Source of the DNA: Chrysoporthe austroafricana
Taxonomy: Eukaryota > Ascomycota > Sordariomycetes > Diaporthales > Cryphonectriaceae
Length of the DNA: 64,000 nucleotides
Reading direction: 5' to 3'
Assembly (NCBI GenBank): GCA_001051155.2
Contig: JYIP02000002.1
Location: 2,115,583-2,179,582, forward strand
The notes below the pieces were generated by a model. The model was not told the origin of the DNA. It searched no databases and saw only the letters and a program-made list of their open reading frames with translations. Positions 11,698 through 24,656 of this stretch are shown one piece after another (within the stretch, counting starts at the first letter, position 1; every line of letters starts with the position of its first letter). The position numbers were made by a program, and so were the translations under genes.

Positions 11698-13972
11698 TCT
11701 GGGTAGAAGCGAGATGGGTGGGTTATGTGGATGGGCGTGTGACCAGAGGGAGGGGTCCTAATCAGCAGAGCGAGGCTCCGTGACGGAGGGTCGTGGGCGA
11801 GGATGCGTAGTACACAAATACCGGCCAAAATCACCGAGATGCCAGGCTCGGTCTTCTCGGTCTTTTTGCAGCCGGCTCATGTCAGCCTCGCGTGCGCCTC
11901 TGATTGGTCACTAGTCGAACAGACCGACGGCGGTCGGGGTTTTGCCAGCTACAATTTATTTACCCTGCGTAGGAATTCGTAAGCCCGGATGAATTACGAG
12001 GCGAGATGCGAGTAATCAGTATGTCTGCGCTATATGGAATCTCGACGAGGAAGCTGAGATATCCTGGGACGATTAAACGATCTGCGCGCCGAGGTTCAGT
12101 GTCGAGAACGCAGCTGTCAGGCCCCAGTGTTCTCCATTCCCTCAGGCAATACACGCGAGAAGAGGAGAAAAAGAACAGAGAAAAAGAAAGAGGGAGGAAT
12201 ATCTTCTCCGTTGGGAATGATCCTCGACGACGCTACATAATGCCGCCCGTGGGTCAGTTTACGCTCGGGGGTCCCTCTACGTTCCACGGTTCTTGAGAAT
12301 AAACGCAAATTTCCGCCTAGAGGCACGAGCTCGAGACCTAACAAGTGGGAAGAATCGTCTATTGGTGATCGATATTGTATCGCAATTGCCTCTTGACTAG
12401 ACTAACAGGACGGAAGTAAAGACTATGGTGCTCATGTGCGGCTGTCTCTCGGAGTAGAATGGAGAGTGTCGGCTGGCGGCAGAGCAAGGCGATATCAACT
12501 GCGTGTCTATGCCTGTATCGCCTCACTTCAATCAAGTTTCCTCGTACGTCGTGTTCTCGATCGAGGGTTTGGGAGGGTTTCTTTTCAGCCTCCGGATATG
12601 ACGAATTGTGTTCAGGTCAGGTTGCGGGAATGAGTGTGCAGCAAGGAAAAGTCACGACATTTGGTTTGGGAGCCCGAATGGAAGTTGCCTTCCTAACACA
12701 AAATACTTGATCCAACCCAAGTCTCATCCCGATGTATATACTTAAGTATGGAGGGGTTCGTCTTGAAGTATAGTTCTGACCCGAGGGTTGCAGCCGTATC
12801 AGCCTCGGGCACGAGGCTGAGCTGGGCCCGTTTGGGCTAGGGGTGGGGCACGTTTGAAAGTGATTCAATGTTTCAAGGACAGCGGCTCGAGGTACGATCC
12901 TTCGCAGCAAGTCATTCCGCCATTTTCACAATCACGTCCTGTATTCTATGAGCATTGTGTAAGTAGTCTAGGACGATTTTGCTCCCCTTGCGACGGTGAC
13001 CCTTGGAGTGTAGAAAGGGAACGACCTGGGCGACGCCGGTGAATTTGGTTGCCAGTGAGTTACTTTCGGGTGAAGAAGCAGTTACTCTGTTCGGGTATGG
13101 TGGCTCTGAAAATGGTAATGCACAAGGCCCTCGAGATGTCGAGGACTGTTTTTGGGACGTCGGAATGTGACTTCACACAGCAGGTCTTTCATTGGACATC
13201 GAGCTCGTGCTCGATGAGTCTAGGATGGACCCTCCTGTTAATTATGGCTCGGTTCGGCCCACCTGAGAGACCAGGTTTCGGCGCGAGCCTTCAATTCCTA
13301 TGCGAGCCCTTCGTCGTTGCTAGCTCGGCCAGTTCGGCTCTTGCTACCTTGTGAGGGAGAGAATCCTGCCCTGGTTTCGTTACGCCAACGTCTGCCGGGA
13401 CTTTGAGAGGGCTGGGATTCATTTATAGGGCTCCCGATATAAGTAGGAGCCATGTAAGCCAGTGCTGGAATTCTTGGGCCGAGCCCTTGTAAAGTTGCCG
13501 TTGAGCCACAATTTTCCATCCATGGTACAAAGCGATTGCACAGATATGGCATGGGCCTCAGTTTTGGTGTCAACCTGTTTTTTTTACGAAGAGGTGGCTC
13601 TGGATTATGAAGCATTCACGTGCAGGCCATGATCTTCGGGCAGCAGGGAGCGGCAGAGAACTTGATCCAGAGGCTATTACGCGCAGGCGGGTCGGAGGCA
13701 GAGATTCTAGCGCTCGGGCTGAGAGACATGCTTGTGGTGGTATGCAGCGCGTAAAGCTAATGAAACAAAATGTGTATTCTTCTTACTGGCATCGCAATGC
13801 ACGTTTGAGATCACCAACCCGGACAGGCCAAAACACAGATGCCACCGCGAGGAATCGATTGTATTAGTACATACATCCCTGGATACCCTACTTCTGAGAT
13901 CGCCCTATGGCTGTGTGGTATTCGCTCTTCTCTGCAGCTTCTGCACAACGCCGGCGCAGCATCTCCCTCCCC
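11698..13972. other. Intergenic, no gene seen
   Basis: About 2.3 kb between the promoter of the Zn2Cys6 factor and the 3' end of the E2 gene. Only short frames occur, without domains. The part around 12770-13520 has several short repeats of GGGCCC- and GAGCTCG-type palindromic words. No transposase, tRNA or rRNA is recognisable. Confidence 0.45.
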
Positions 13973-15467
13973 TTAGAGCAGCAGCTCTAGCGGGTTCTCG
14001 ATGACCTTCTTCAGCTCGCGCATGAACTCGGCGCCAACCGCGCCGTCCACGACCTTGTGGTCGAAGCTGGCGGTGATGGTGATCTGGTCGTCCCACGCGA
14101 CGCCCGTGGTGCCGTCTACCTCCTCAGCCGGGACGGCAACTTTCTTGGGGGCGCCAATGGCCAATATCGTGGACTGGGGAGGGTTGATGATGGCGGTGAA
14201 GCTGTCGACGGCGGGGTTCATGCCCATGTTGGAGATGGAGATGGTGCCGCCCTGGTACTCCTCGGGCTTGAGCTTGTTGTCGCGGGCGCGCTTGGCCAGC
14301 TCCTTGACCTGGGAGGAGATGGTCTCCAGGCCCTTGCCCTCGGCAGCCCTGACGATGGGGGTGATCAGACCAGAGGGGGTAGCGACGGCCACGGAGACAT
14401 CGACGGTGCTGTACTCCCGGATGGCGCCCTCCTGCCAGGAGGCGTTGGCGGCGGGGACCTTCTTGGCGGCAGTAGCGATGGCCTTGATCAGGAAGTCGTT
14501 GACGCTGAGCTTGTACTTGCCGTCGGCGGAGCTGTTGAGCGCCTGGCGGAGCTTCATGAGCTTGCTGACGGAGATGGCCGAGGAGACGAAGAAGTGCGGG
14601 TTCTCGCGCCACGACTGCTGCAGGCGGCTGGCGATGGTCTTGCGCATGCCGGTGAGGGGGACGTCCTCATAGACGGCGCCGGGAGCGGATGCGGTAGCGG
14701 GCGAGGCGGAGGCCTTCTTGACGTCCTCCTCGGTGATCTTGCCCTTGGGCCCGGTGCCCTTCAGGCCGGCCAGCTTGATACCCTTCTCGATGGCGAGCCT
14801 CTTGGCAGCAGGGGAGGCGTTGGGCTCACGGTCGAGGGCGGTCTCGAACTTGCCCTTGAAGCCGGTGTCTTCGGACTCGGGGGTGGGTTCGGGAGCCGGT
14901 GCGGGCGCGGAGGACTGTTCCTGCTTGGGCTCCTCCTTCTTCTCGGCAGGGGCCGCGGCGTCACCACCGGCGTCCTGCAGGGTGAAGCCCTCGAAGGCGG
15001 AGACGTCGGTTCCCTCCTCGACCAGGACAGCGATCGGCTAGAGGGACAGGGTCAGCAGGCTGGTACGAACCAGTGCTCACGACATACTCCGGTGCTCGGG
15101 GCGGGTGGGTCCCAGCTATCATCAAACGTCCGAGGAAGACACCTACGTTGCCAACGGCGACATCCTTCTCGCCGGTCTCCTTCAGGACCTTGGCCAGCAC
15201 GCCGTCCTCCTGGAACTCGAAGTCCATCTGGGCCTTGTCGGTCTCGATCTCGACCAGTACATCGCCCGGCGCAATAGCGTCACCGGGCTTCTTCTGCCAT
15301 GCGCCAATGTTGCCGGCGGTCATGGTGGGCGAGAGGGCGGGCATCTTGACGATGGTGTGCGGTGGGTAGGAGGCGTACCACCTCGCGAGGCTCGAGGTCG
15401 AGGGGAGGGCATGTCGGACGGTCGACCGCGCGTGAAGGACTTGCCTTCGGAGTATTGGGCCGAGCAT
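13973..15467 (-). CDS. lat1: Dihydrolipoyllysine acetyltransferase, E2 of pyruvate dehydrogenase, mitochondrial
   Basis: Two exons, 15467-15147 and 15037-13973, joined across a 109-bp intron (GTAGGT to CTCTAG), encode 461 residues, the usual length of fungal Lat1. Residues 1-32 are a basic, Ser-rich mitochondrial presequence. A lipoyl domain follows with the lipoyl-lysine K78 in EIETDKAQM. An Ala/Pro/Glu linker leads to the peripheral subunit-binding domain ([15 protein letters not shown]) and the catalytic acyltransferase domain, ending with the active-site motif H434-KVV-D438-G. The enzyme transfers acetyl groups from the lipoyl arm to CoA in the pyruvate dehydrogenase complex of the matrix. 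All key residues are present. The strand opposite has a long open frame, which is a GC-rich shadow. Start chosen at the ATG just before the presequence. Confidence 0.95.
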
Positions 15468-16420
15468 CTTGGGTATCGTTGGGGGGGGGGTGGTGTTGGG
15501 CGGCGCGGGAAAAATAGCTCTCTCTCGGGGATCAACGAAGCTGCACTGTACCGTCCGGACTCTGCCCTGGACCAGGTGGTGAGGCAGATCGAGAATAGCC
15601 CGGGCTGTAGGTAGAAGTGAGCCTACTCGAGAGACCCGGCGAGCAACAGGCCGAGGGGAGCTGGTCGGAGAAGGAGGGGGAGGGAGCGCGGACGAGGCGT
15701 GGTGTTGGGGCGTTGGTGAGAAAAAGAGCAGGCCGGAGGTTTTGGTTGATTGAGAAGATCCGAATTGGGTGGCAGCTGGCGCGGGTTCGGCGTGCGATTT
15801 TTTGGTCCCACCCCCCACTGGCTGGCTGGCCTGAGCGCTGCCACTGGCTGGGCCTGCGCTGCTGCAGGCCCTGCAGGCCCTGCTGGCCCTGCTCGGGGGT
15901 CAGCTCCAGCTTTTTTTCTCGCTCGTTGGGAAAACGCGGGCCGACCGGGATCCTGGGAGCTCCCCTGCAGGCCACGCCCCAGGGCCACGCCCGAACGCGG
16001 CACCCCCCCAGCGCAGCAGCGCTATGCCCCTCTGGGCGCTAGCCCGTCCCGACAGAAACTGAGCCTATCTACTGGGCAGATAGGCGGAGGCTTATACGCG
16101 CAGCCGCTGTGCAGAATCTCTTTTCCCAAGTACCATAGTATACCTCTAATTTCACCCCCAGCTGCTGTTGGCTCCCAAGTCCACGATGGTTGTTGGGCGT
16201 GAGCTGTGGCCGCTCTCACCAAAGCATAGGCTAGTACAGGATGAGCGCAGGGTGATCAGCCCTGAAAGGTACAAGTACCCAGTGGGAGGTCCCCGCTGAG
16301 AAGGACACCAACTTCCTAGGTACATCACTTTTCATTTCATACTATTCAAAACGTATCCAAAGAAATGGTCTAAGACAGTTTCATGCAGGCTGTTTGAAGG
16401 GCTCGATGACGAATGCAATC
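15468..16420. other. Promoter region of lat1 and spacer
   Basis: GC-rich at its lat1 end, with a G run at 15480-15490 and C runs further out. It holds a short tandem array of CTGCAGGCC-like 9-mers near 15862-15890. No coding region is credible. The distal part near 16250-16420 is the likely 3' UTR of the next minus-strand gene. Confidence 0.5.
15862..15890. repeat. Short tandem 9-mer repeat CTGCAGGCC / CTGCTGGCC
   Basis: Two exact copies of CTGCAGGCC followed by one variant CTGCTGGCC and a partial unit, upstream of lat1. Small and probably produced by replication slippage. A loosely similar GGCCCTGC pair occurs at about 26469-26490. Confidence 0.6.
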
Positions 16421-17815
16421 TTAGTTCGAAGGTCGACCCATCGACCTCGTCCGTGGTCTGCTACTCCCTACGGGTATAGCACGGGCCGACGACCTGCGCC
16501 GCTTAGGCCGGTTCATCCTCGAGACTTCATCTCCATCTGTGTCCCGGTCCCCAGCATCGTCAGCACTAAAGCGCAGTTTACGCTTTACCCGGCTGACCTG
16601 AAGCTCTGGTGGCGGGCTAGTATCCTGCCTGTCTTGGTGCCAGTCGCCCTTCTGCAGCATGTCTGTGAGATGGCGAAAGGAAATATCGAAGACGAGGGCC
16701 GCTGGGTGGATAGGCGACTGTTCGTCTGTAGGTTGTGGAGGATATAGGTCCTTTAGCCTGTCGGCCGTCTCGTCTGAGATAAAATCGTCTAGGCTTAGGG
16801 TCAGAGCACCGTCTTGTGCTGCGCCCAGGCGATCCCGGACCATTGCATCTCTCATGATGGTGTGTTCCCCGCGGTAGAGACAGATTGATGCGCTTCGGTC
16901 GACCGCTTCTCGGTCGACCGCTTCCTCTTCGCCTGACGGTGCCTCCCCCTCTTCAGCGTGCATAGCTGTTGCTTGTTCGAGGTCTAGGCGTCCCTGACAC
17001 TGCAGTTCCCTCTGCTTTCGCAGCAGCGCTTTCCGCTTTTCTGGGCGGCCGTAGGCGGTGTCGAGGGCCACAACGGTCTTAACCTCATCTGTGCCCTCGA
17101 TGTAGGCGCGCGCGCTGTCTTGTAGAGAGTCCGCCTCCTCGCTGCAGCCGACCTCGAAGACAAAGTGTGGTATACGGCTCTTGTGACGGAATTGGCCGTC
17201 AGGGCATGCTTCTCCCCGGCCACCAAACAGCTGTACTGTGGTGTGTGACAGGTCGTCCAGCTGCCTGATGACATTTACGGTCTCCTCAAGAGCGGCAGCA
17301 CGGGCAGTCAGGGTCGGCGCGGGCAGGGCGCGGGGCAGAGCATCGGACTGGGGCGCGAGACGGGATCGGATCGAGTCGGCTTCTCGGTCGAGTCGGCTCG
17401 CGATGGCAGAGAGCTGATTCTTGATCTCGTCGACGAACTTGGTCTTCACCGTCTCGTGCAGGGGCGTGACCATAAGGCGGAGCCTAAGACAGCCGCTCTG
17501 TGGATCATAGTCGTGGCGTACTTCGTCTTCGAAGTATGCTAGGAGGTCGTCCTGACGCAGGGCCTCTTTCAGCTGGCTGTACGCCTCCGGGTCGAGCTGG
17601 AAGCGGCAGCACTCGAGGTGCTCGACTTGGTCTCCGCTGGATGAGCGACGACGGCGGATGAGATGGCAAGCGCGCTGGATCTCCTGTCTCACGTCGTGCT
17701 CCTTACCGTCGAGTGAGGACGGAGAGGGGGGCGACGTCGGCAGTGGTTCACAATCGTTCTCCTTCGTCTTGTCGTAAAACATGCTTGCAAAAGTAGCGAG
17801 GACCTGATTGTACAT
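16421..17815 (-). CDS. PD-(D/E)XK-like fungal protein, function unknown
   Basis: Single exon, 464 codons, no introns. The middle contains ACPDGQFRH, then nine residues later FVFEVGCSEE, a polar helix and EVKTVVALDTAY. This matches a fungal hypothetical family I know with a PD-(D/E)XK-nuclease-like core, in which an Asp before a beta strand and a Glu in the ViEV strand are followed by a strand with K or Q. Here D is in PDGQF and E in FEVG; the usual SQ..K after the Glu is replaced by CSEEAD, so catalysis is doubtful. The N-terminus is Ser/Pro-rich and charged. The C-terminus has a basic RPKRRRSS patch, a possible nuclear signal. Upstream 1.16 kb is shared with the divergent sec7. Role unknown; fold assignment is inference. 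Confidence 0.7.
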   Translation of the reverse strand: MYNQVLATFASMFYDKTKENDCEPLPTSPPSPSSLDGKEHDVRQEIQRACHLIRRRRSSSGDQVEHLECCRFQLDPEAYSQLKEALRQDDLLAYFEDEVRHDYDPQSGCLRLRLMVTPLHETVKTKFVDEIKNQLSAIASRLDREADSIRSRLAPQSDALPRALPAPTLTARAAALEETVNVIRQLDDLSHTTVQLFGGRGEACPDGQFRHKSRIPHFVFEVGCSEEADSLQDSARAYIEGTDEVKTVVALDTAYGRPEKRKALLRKQRELQCQGRLDLEQATAMHAEEGEAPSGEEEAVDREAVDRSASICLYRGEHTIMRDAMVRDRLGAAQDGALTLSLDDFISDETADRLKDLYPPQPTDEQSPIHPAALVFDISFRHLTDMLQKGDWHQDRQDTSPPPELQVSRVKRKLRFSADDAGDRDTDGDEVSRMNRPKRRRSSARAIPVGSSRPRTRSMGRPSN

Positions 17816-18972
17816 AGCGTGTAGTGCAGGTGATGATAAGAGAAAGTCACAGGCCGCGTCCGGGGAAACCTGAGCAGGCCTTGATTAGTAGGCAGCGACG
17901 TGCCGGGTGAACCTCCCTGGATCGCAGGCAGGTTTCCGAGGTCACCATCATGCCATTTCTCAATGGTCGACAATTAGGGTTGCGAGCGATGCGGACTTAT
18001 AACCTATTAAATGAGGAGGAAATGGTTGAAGGAAGTACTCGAAGCCAGGCCCCTTGCCCGACCTGCTCTTTTCTCCATTTCTGGCGGCGGCCGAAAGCTC
18101 GTCTACGTTGAAAGTCGCGTAAAGTTAAAGCGATGCTAGGTGCGAATGGACGCGAGCGCAGCGTTGCTGACTAACCGAGTCGGAACGCTGCTCGCGGGTA
18201 TACAACATAATGCGGAATTCCATAAGGCTCACACAAGCAAGTACAATACACACCATACATTGGTGCATGGCAATGGACTGTTGCATTATGTGGCTCTGCA
18301 CTTTTTTCTCTAGACATTAGATATGACATGCTCTTACAGAGGCTCAATAAACCCTGGCAAAGAAGCCAGCCCAGATACTATGAGCCACAGCAAGTGGTAT
18401 GTTGTGTGTACTGCAGAATGTAAGATTATGTCAGCAAGTAGTACTCGACACTATAGTGCTATACCCAGCAGTAAAGGACCCGTTTTCGGCACTGACTGGC
18501 CTGGGTGCCTGGCAGCAGTGGGAGGTTACAGGGTAAGCACGGCCCACTTCTGGACTGGGGCCATGGAACATCACGTCGAAGCTGCAACCTGGTCCCTTTG
18601 CAGTGCAGTGCCTGTGCCCGTGTCGTGTCGTGAAGCTGGCCTGCGCACCGGCGACCCTGCAACCCCAAGTCCAACCCCAATTACAACCACAACGACGACG
18701 ACGACGCTCTCTTCTCTGGTGCAGCACCTCACCGCGAGGAACGCTGCTTGCTTGATGCATTGCGTCGCCATCCTTCTTATGGCCTAGCCCAGTCCTCATC
18801 CTTCCTCTACTCCTCCTGACTCCTTGCGAACACCCATCGGCGCAACAGCAAGGGCTCTGGCCGTTGCCTTGACCGTCCTCCTCCTCGCCTCCTTTCCACC
18901 TCACGGCCTGCCACGTCCTGGCCGAGGCCCACGAATGCCACCGGATCTACGGCATCTTCCGCAGATGCGACC
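17816..18972. promoter_or_regulatory. Divergent promoter region, PD-(D/E)XK-like gene and sec7
   Basis: About 1.16 kb between two divergently transcribed genes. Near sec7 there are ACCACAACGACGACG runs at about 18680-18705 and a pyrimidine-rich stretch at 18790-18840, common before fungal start codons. No independent gene is credible here, and no specific operator can be named. Confidence 0.5.
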
Positions 18973-21900
18973 ATGAGCTCGATCAAGTTTGTCGTGTCCT
19001 CGCTGGACGCGATAGAGAAGCATGCCGGCACCCGAAATAAGCCCTTGACCGAGGCCATCCAGAAGGCCCAGGCCGCCCTCAAAGAGGCAGACCCCCAGCT
19101 TCCAGACCCCGAGATAATATTCCTGCCCCTGCTCTTGGCCTCGAGATCCGGCAACGTCCAGCTGACGACCACCGCGCTCGACTGCATCGGCAAGCTCACC
19201 TCCTCCTCCTACTTCTCCGCCGCATCCGAGCCCCCCCAAGACCAGCCCGCCGCCGAGGGTGACGGCGACGAGGTTGCTGTCGCCCCTGCCCCGCCCACCC
19301 CCGCAGAGCCCAAGGCGCCGCTGATAGAGCGCGCCATCGATACGATCTGCGACTGCTTCCAGGGCGAGGCCACGCCCGTCGAGATACAGCTGCAGATTGT
19401 AAAGTCGCTGCTGGCTGCCGTCCTCAATGACAAGATCGTGGTGCATGGCGCCGGTCTGCTCAAGGCCGTGCGCCAGGTCTACAATGTCTTCTTGCTCTCG
19501 AGAAACACAAACAATCAGCAGATAGCGCAGGGCACCCTTGCGCAGATGGTCGGCACGGTCTTCGAGCGCGTCAAGCTGAGGCTGCACATGAAAGAGACGC
19601 GGCTGAGCCTGGCGAAGCTCAAGCAGAGCGGAAGCAATGTCGCCTTCGACCAACAGGACTCCGTCAGCGAGCACGATACCAATGGCGGGAGCGAGGAGGC
19701 TGCGGAACCTCCAGACTCGGAGCGGTCGGCCGCAAAACAGGGGACCGACGATGGCCCCAAGCTCACGCTGAAGGATCTGGAGCACCGCAAGAGCTTTGAC
19801 GACTCAAATATGGGCGACGGGCCGACCATGGTGACCAAGGTCAAGGGGCCGCAGCGTAAGGCGGCGCGGTCCGTTTCTGAACACAGCGTGGCCGAGACAG
19901 TCAACACCGACGGACCCCAGGATGAGACGCCAGAGTCGCTTGATGCCGAAGACGAGGTCTATGTCCGGGATGCGTACCTCGTCTTTCGCTCTTTCTGCAA
20001 CCTGTCGACGAAGAATCTGCCCCCCGACGTCCTCTACGATCTGCGCGGACAGCCAATGCGCTCTAAGCTGATCTCCCTCCACATCATACATACCCTGATC
20101 AACAACCACATCGCCGTCTTCACATCGCCATTGTGTACCATTACCAGCACCAAGAGTAACGAACCAACGAGTTTCCTTCAAGCGGTCAAATTTTACCTCT
20201 GTCTTAGTATCTCCAGGAACGGGGCCAGTTCCGCCGACCGCGTGTTTGAGGTTTGCTGTGATATTTTCTGGCTCATGCTGAAATTCATGCGGGCCCCTTT
20301 CAAGGTTAGTGATGCCATCTGATCCGCGTTTTCTTTGCAGGCCTCCTCCCCTTTTACTGTTTGCGCCTTCTAACAGTTGTATAGAAAGAGATAGAAGTTT
20401 TCCTGAATGAGATCTATCTTGCACTTCTGTCCAGGAAGAGTGCCCCTCTTTCACAGAAGCTGCACGTTATCACCATTCTCCAAAGATTTTGTGGGGATCC
20501 TCGGGCACTGGTAGAGGCCTATCTGAACTACGACTGTGACTCACAGATGAACAACGTCTTTCAAGCTATCATGGAGGACATGGCCAAGTTTTCCACAATA
20601 TCTGTGGCGGTAACTCCTGCTCAGGAACAGCAGTATGAGGAGAAGCTCGCGAGATCCAATCCTGGTGACTGGCAGATCAAGGGCATGATGCCACCCTCTT
20701 TGTCTGTGGCATCCATGATTCCCCCACCCGAGACAGAGTCAGAAATACCCAAGGAGTACATGATGAAGCGGACGGCCCTCGAATCACTTGTCGAATCCCT
20801 TCGGTCCATGGTCAACTGGTCTCAGCCGGCACAGGCCAGCGTGGCAACCGACTCCGCTGACGGTGAGAAGAGGTCACTGGATGTACGAGAGTCAATCGAC
20901 CCTTCCATCGCTGAGACTGCATCAAGATTAGACACTCCTATGCCGTCCACGCCCACGATAGATGACGACCCGGAGCATCTAGAGAAGGAGAAGGCGCGCA
21001 AGACCGCGCTAGACCACGCGATTCGGGCCTTCAACTTCAAGCCAAAACGGGGCATGAAGTTGTTACTGGAAGGAGGTTTTATCCCCAGCGATAGTCCCCG
21101 CGACATCGCACGCTTCCTCTTGACAGAAGATCGGCTGGACAAGGCACAGATCGGCGAGTACCTGGGAGAAGGCGATGCCAAAAATATCGAGATCATGCAC
21201 GCCTTCGTAGACTTGATGAACTTCACAAAGATGCGATTCGTGGATGCTCTGCGGCAATTTCTGCAGTCTTTCCGACTGCCCGGTGAGGCTCAGAAGATCG
21301 ACCGATTTATGCTGCAGTTCGCATCTCGTTATCTCGCGGGGAACCCCAACGCTTTCGCCAGCTCGGACACTGCATATGTCCTTGCCTACTCCGTCATCCT
21401 GCTCAACACCGATCTACACAGCAGTAAGATCGCTCGGCGTATGAGCAAGCCAGACTTCATCAAGAACAACAGAGGTATCAATGATAATGCGGATCTCCCA
21501 GATGAGTACCTCATCGGCATCTACGATCAGATCGAAAAGGAAGAAATTGTGCTCAAAAGCGAGAGAGAAACAGAGGCGGCTAAGACCTCGGCACCCGCTC
21601 AATCCGGGGGCCTGGCTTCGGTGTTCACCAATGCTAGAGGGGCACAGCGAGATGCCTTTTGGCAGCAGTCTGAACAGATTGCTCTTCGGTCGGAGCAGCT
21701 GTTCAAGGACCTTTTCCGGAACCAGCGGAAGAATGCTGCGAAGGCCGGCATCAAGTTCATCCCGGCTACCTCGTCCCGCCATGTCGGCCCAATGTTCGAC
21801 GTCACTTGGATGTCCTACTTTTCTGCACTGTCGAACGAGATGCAGAATGCTCACAACCTCGAGGTCGTAAAGCTATGTCTTGAGGGCATGAAATTGGCCA

Positions 21901-24656
21901 CTAAGATCTCATGCTTTTTCGACTTGTCAACCCCACGGGAAGCCTTCATATCGGTGTTGAAGAACACAGCAAATCTGAACAATCCGCAGGAGGTGCTTGC
22001 CAAGAACGTGGAGGCGCTTAAGGTACTGTTGGATCTCGGTCAGACAGAAGGAAACCTGCTGCGGGAGTCTTGGAAAGACATCCTGATGTGCATCAGCCAG
22101 CTTGACCGACTGCAACTCATCACTGGTGGCATCGACGAGCGGTCAGTTCCAGATGTGTCAAAGGCAAGGTTTGTCGGCCATAACAGGGAGAACTCCACCG
22201 ATTCTAGGCGATCGACTAAGAAGGGTCGGGGACGCACTGGTACCGGGCAACAAGGATTCTCGACGATCCTCGCGCTGGAGGCGAGGTCTGACGAAATCGT
22301 CAAGACAGTTGACCGGATCTTCACAAACACGGCAAACCTCAATGGCGACGCGATCGTACATTTCGCACGTGCGCTCACGGAAGTGAGCTGGGACGAGATC
22401 AAGGTCTCTGGCGCACACGACACGCCTCGCATGTACAGTCTGCAAAAGATTGTCGAGATCAGCTATTACAACATGACGCGTGTGAGATTTGAGTGGACGC
22501 ACATTTGGGATGTCCTGGGCGAGCACTTCAACAAGGCTGGCTGCCATGTGAATGAGACAGTCGTCATTTTCTCCATCGACTCGCTGCGTCAGCTATCCAT
22601 GAGATTCATGGAGATCGAGGAGCTCCCCGGCTTCAAGTTCCAAAAGGATTTCCTGAAGCCGTTCGAGCATGTTGCGTCAAACTCGAACAACCTGAGGGTG
22701 AAAGAGCTCATCCTGCGGTGTCTAATCCAGATGATCCAAGCAAGAGGCGAGAACATCCGTTCGGGCTGGAGAACGATGTTTGGAATCTTCACCGTTGCAG
22801 CTCGCGATCCGAACGAGAGCATTGTCAACATGGCATATGAGAGCGTACTCAAGGTCTACAAGAGCCGGTTTGGCGTGATCATATCACAGGGCGCCTTCAC
22901 GGATCTCATAGTGTGCCTCACAGAGTTCTCGAAGAACATGAAGTACCAGAAGAAGAGTTTGCAGGCCATGGAGACACTGAAGTCTATCATCCCGCAGATG
23001 CTCAAGACCCCCGAGTGTCCCCTGTCGCAAAGATTTGATATCAACGCTGCCCAAAACAGCATGGCAGACATCAACCTCAAAGCACCAGGGCAGCAAACTC
23101 GTACATCAGTGGAAGAAGGATTCTGGTTCCCAGTTCTGTTCGCCTTCCACGATGTGCTGATGACCGGCGAAGACCTCGAGGTTCGGTCCAATGCTCTGAA
23201 CTATTTCTTCGAGGCACTTCTGAAATACGGAGGCGACTTCCCACCAGAGTTCTGGGACATCCTCTGGCGACAACAGCTATACCCCATCTTCATGGTCTTG
23301 CGTTCTAGACCGGAGATGACGAACGCTCTCAACCATGAGGAGCTGTCAGTTTGGCTGTCGACCACCATGATTCAGGCTCTGCGCAACATGATTACGCTGT
23401 TCACGCATTACTTCGAGGCGCTGGAGTATATGCTGGACCGCTTTCTGGAGCTTTTGGCGCTCTGCATTTGCCAGGAGAACGACACCATTGCTAGGATAGG
23501 GAGCAATTGCTTGCAACAGCTCATTTTGCAGAACGTCCGGAAGTTCACCTCTGAGCACTGGTCTAAGATTGTGGGCTCATTTTGTGAGCTCTTTGAACGG
23601 ACCACGGCATATCAACTCTTCTCGGCTTCAACAATCAACAATACTGCGTCTTTGCAACCTGTCTCTAATGGGCTGGATTTTGAGAAACAACTGAGCCCTG
23701 GTCTTGAGGCGTCCGAAGATGACAAGTCCCTCAAGATTAACGGCGTAGATACTAATGGCCATTCCGAAGACGAGAGACCGTCAACCTCGATGAGCGACGC
23801 CCCAGCAAGCGACGGTGCGAAGACGCCGCCAGCGGCTGCAACCGTACAACTCGAGGAGTTCAAGCCGTCCAGCAACCTCCAAACACCCGCCCCACAGATT
23901 TCCGCCGCCCGGCGTCGCTTCTTCAACCGCATCATCAGCCGGTGTGTACTTCAGCTGCTTATGATCGAAACAGTCAACGAGCTCTTCAGCAACGACAACG
24001 TCTACGCGCAGATCCCGTCGGACGAGCTTCTGCGGCTGATGGCTGTCCTTAAGAAGTCCTTCCTCTTTGCGCAGCGCTTCAACAACGACAAGGAACTGCG
24101 CATGCGCCTCTGGCGCGAGGGGTTCATGAAGCAGCCGCCCAACCTCCTGAAGCAAGAATCGGGATCCGCGGCAACGTACATTTCCATCCTCTTCCGCATG
24201 TTCGCCGATACCGACCCGCGTAGAGCGGGGTCCAAGGGCGACGTGGAGAACGCGCTTGTTCCGCTATGCAAGAGCATCATACGGAGCTACGTCGCGCTGG
24301 ACGAGGAGAGCCAGCACCGAAACATCGTGGCGTGGAGGCCTGTGGTTGTCGACGTGCTCGAGGGCTATGCGGCATTCCCGGACGCCAGTTTCAAGAGCCA
24401 TGTGCAGGTTTTCTATGGGCTGGTCGTTGAGCTGCTTGGCAGCAAGGAGATGACGGGCGAGCTGAGGGGGGCGATACTCGGCGTGCTGAGAAGGGTGGGC
24501 GAGGTCGAGCTGGGCATCCAGGGAATGACAGCCAATAGTGGGCAGAACGAGGAGAGCCTGAGGCGGGGCAGCGTGGCCAGTGTGGCGAGGAGCGAGTCCT
24601 CGGTCATGGTGGACCAGGCTGCCGTTGATGCTTCAACGAGGATGCCTCTAAGATGA
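18973..24656 (+). CDS. sec7: Sec7, ARF guanine-nucleotide exchange factor of the late Golgi
   Basis: Two exons, 18973-20304 and 20385-24656, flank an 80-bp intron (GTTAGT donor, CTAAC branch, ATAG acceptor) and encode 1867 residues, typical of the large Sec7/BIG class. The order is an N-terminal DCB helical region, an acidic linker, the HUS box across the intron (KEIEVFLNEIYLALLSRK, then AYLNYDCD), the Sec7 domain at about 655-830 and C-terminal HDS armadillo-like repeats. The Sec7 domain has FRLPGEAQKIDRFM with the catalytic glutamate finger E745, and the LLNTDLHS motif. The protein loads GTP on ARF at the trans-Golgi network for vesicle formation. The shared phase and the unbroken HUS box support the splice. 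Confidence 0.96.

Noticed and set aside
14057..15277. Long 406-codon plus-strand frame opposite lat1
   Set aside because: It mirrors GC-rich codons of the E2 gene, is Gly/Asp/Leu-biased, has no domain and spans the lat1 intron without splice signals.
18901..19785. 294-codon minus-strand frame opposite sec7
   Set aside because: Shadow of the first sec7 exon; Gly/Leu-rich with no motifs.
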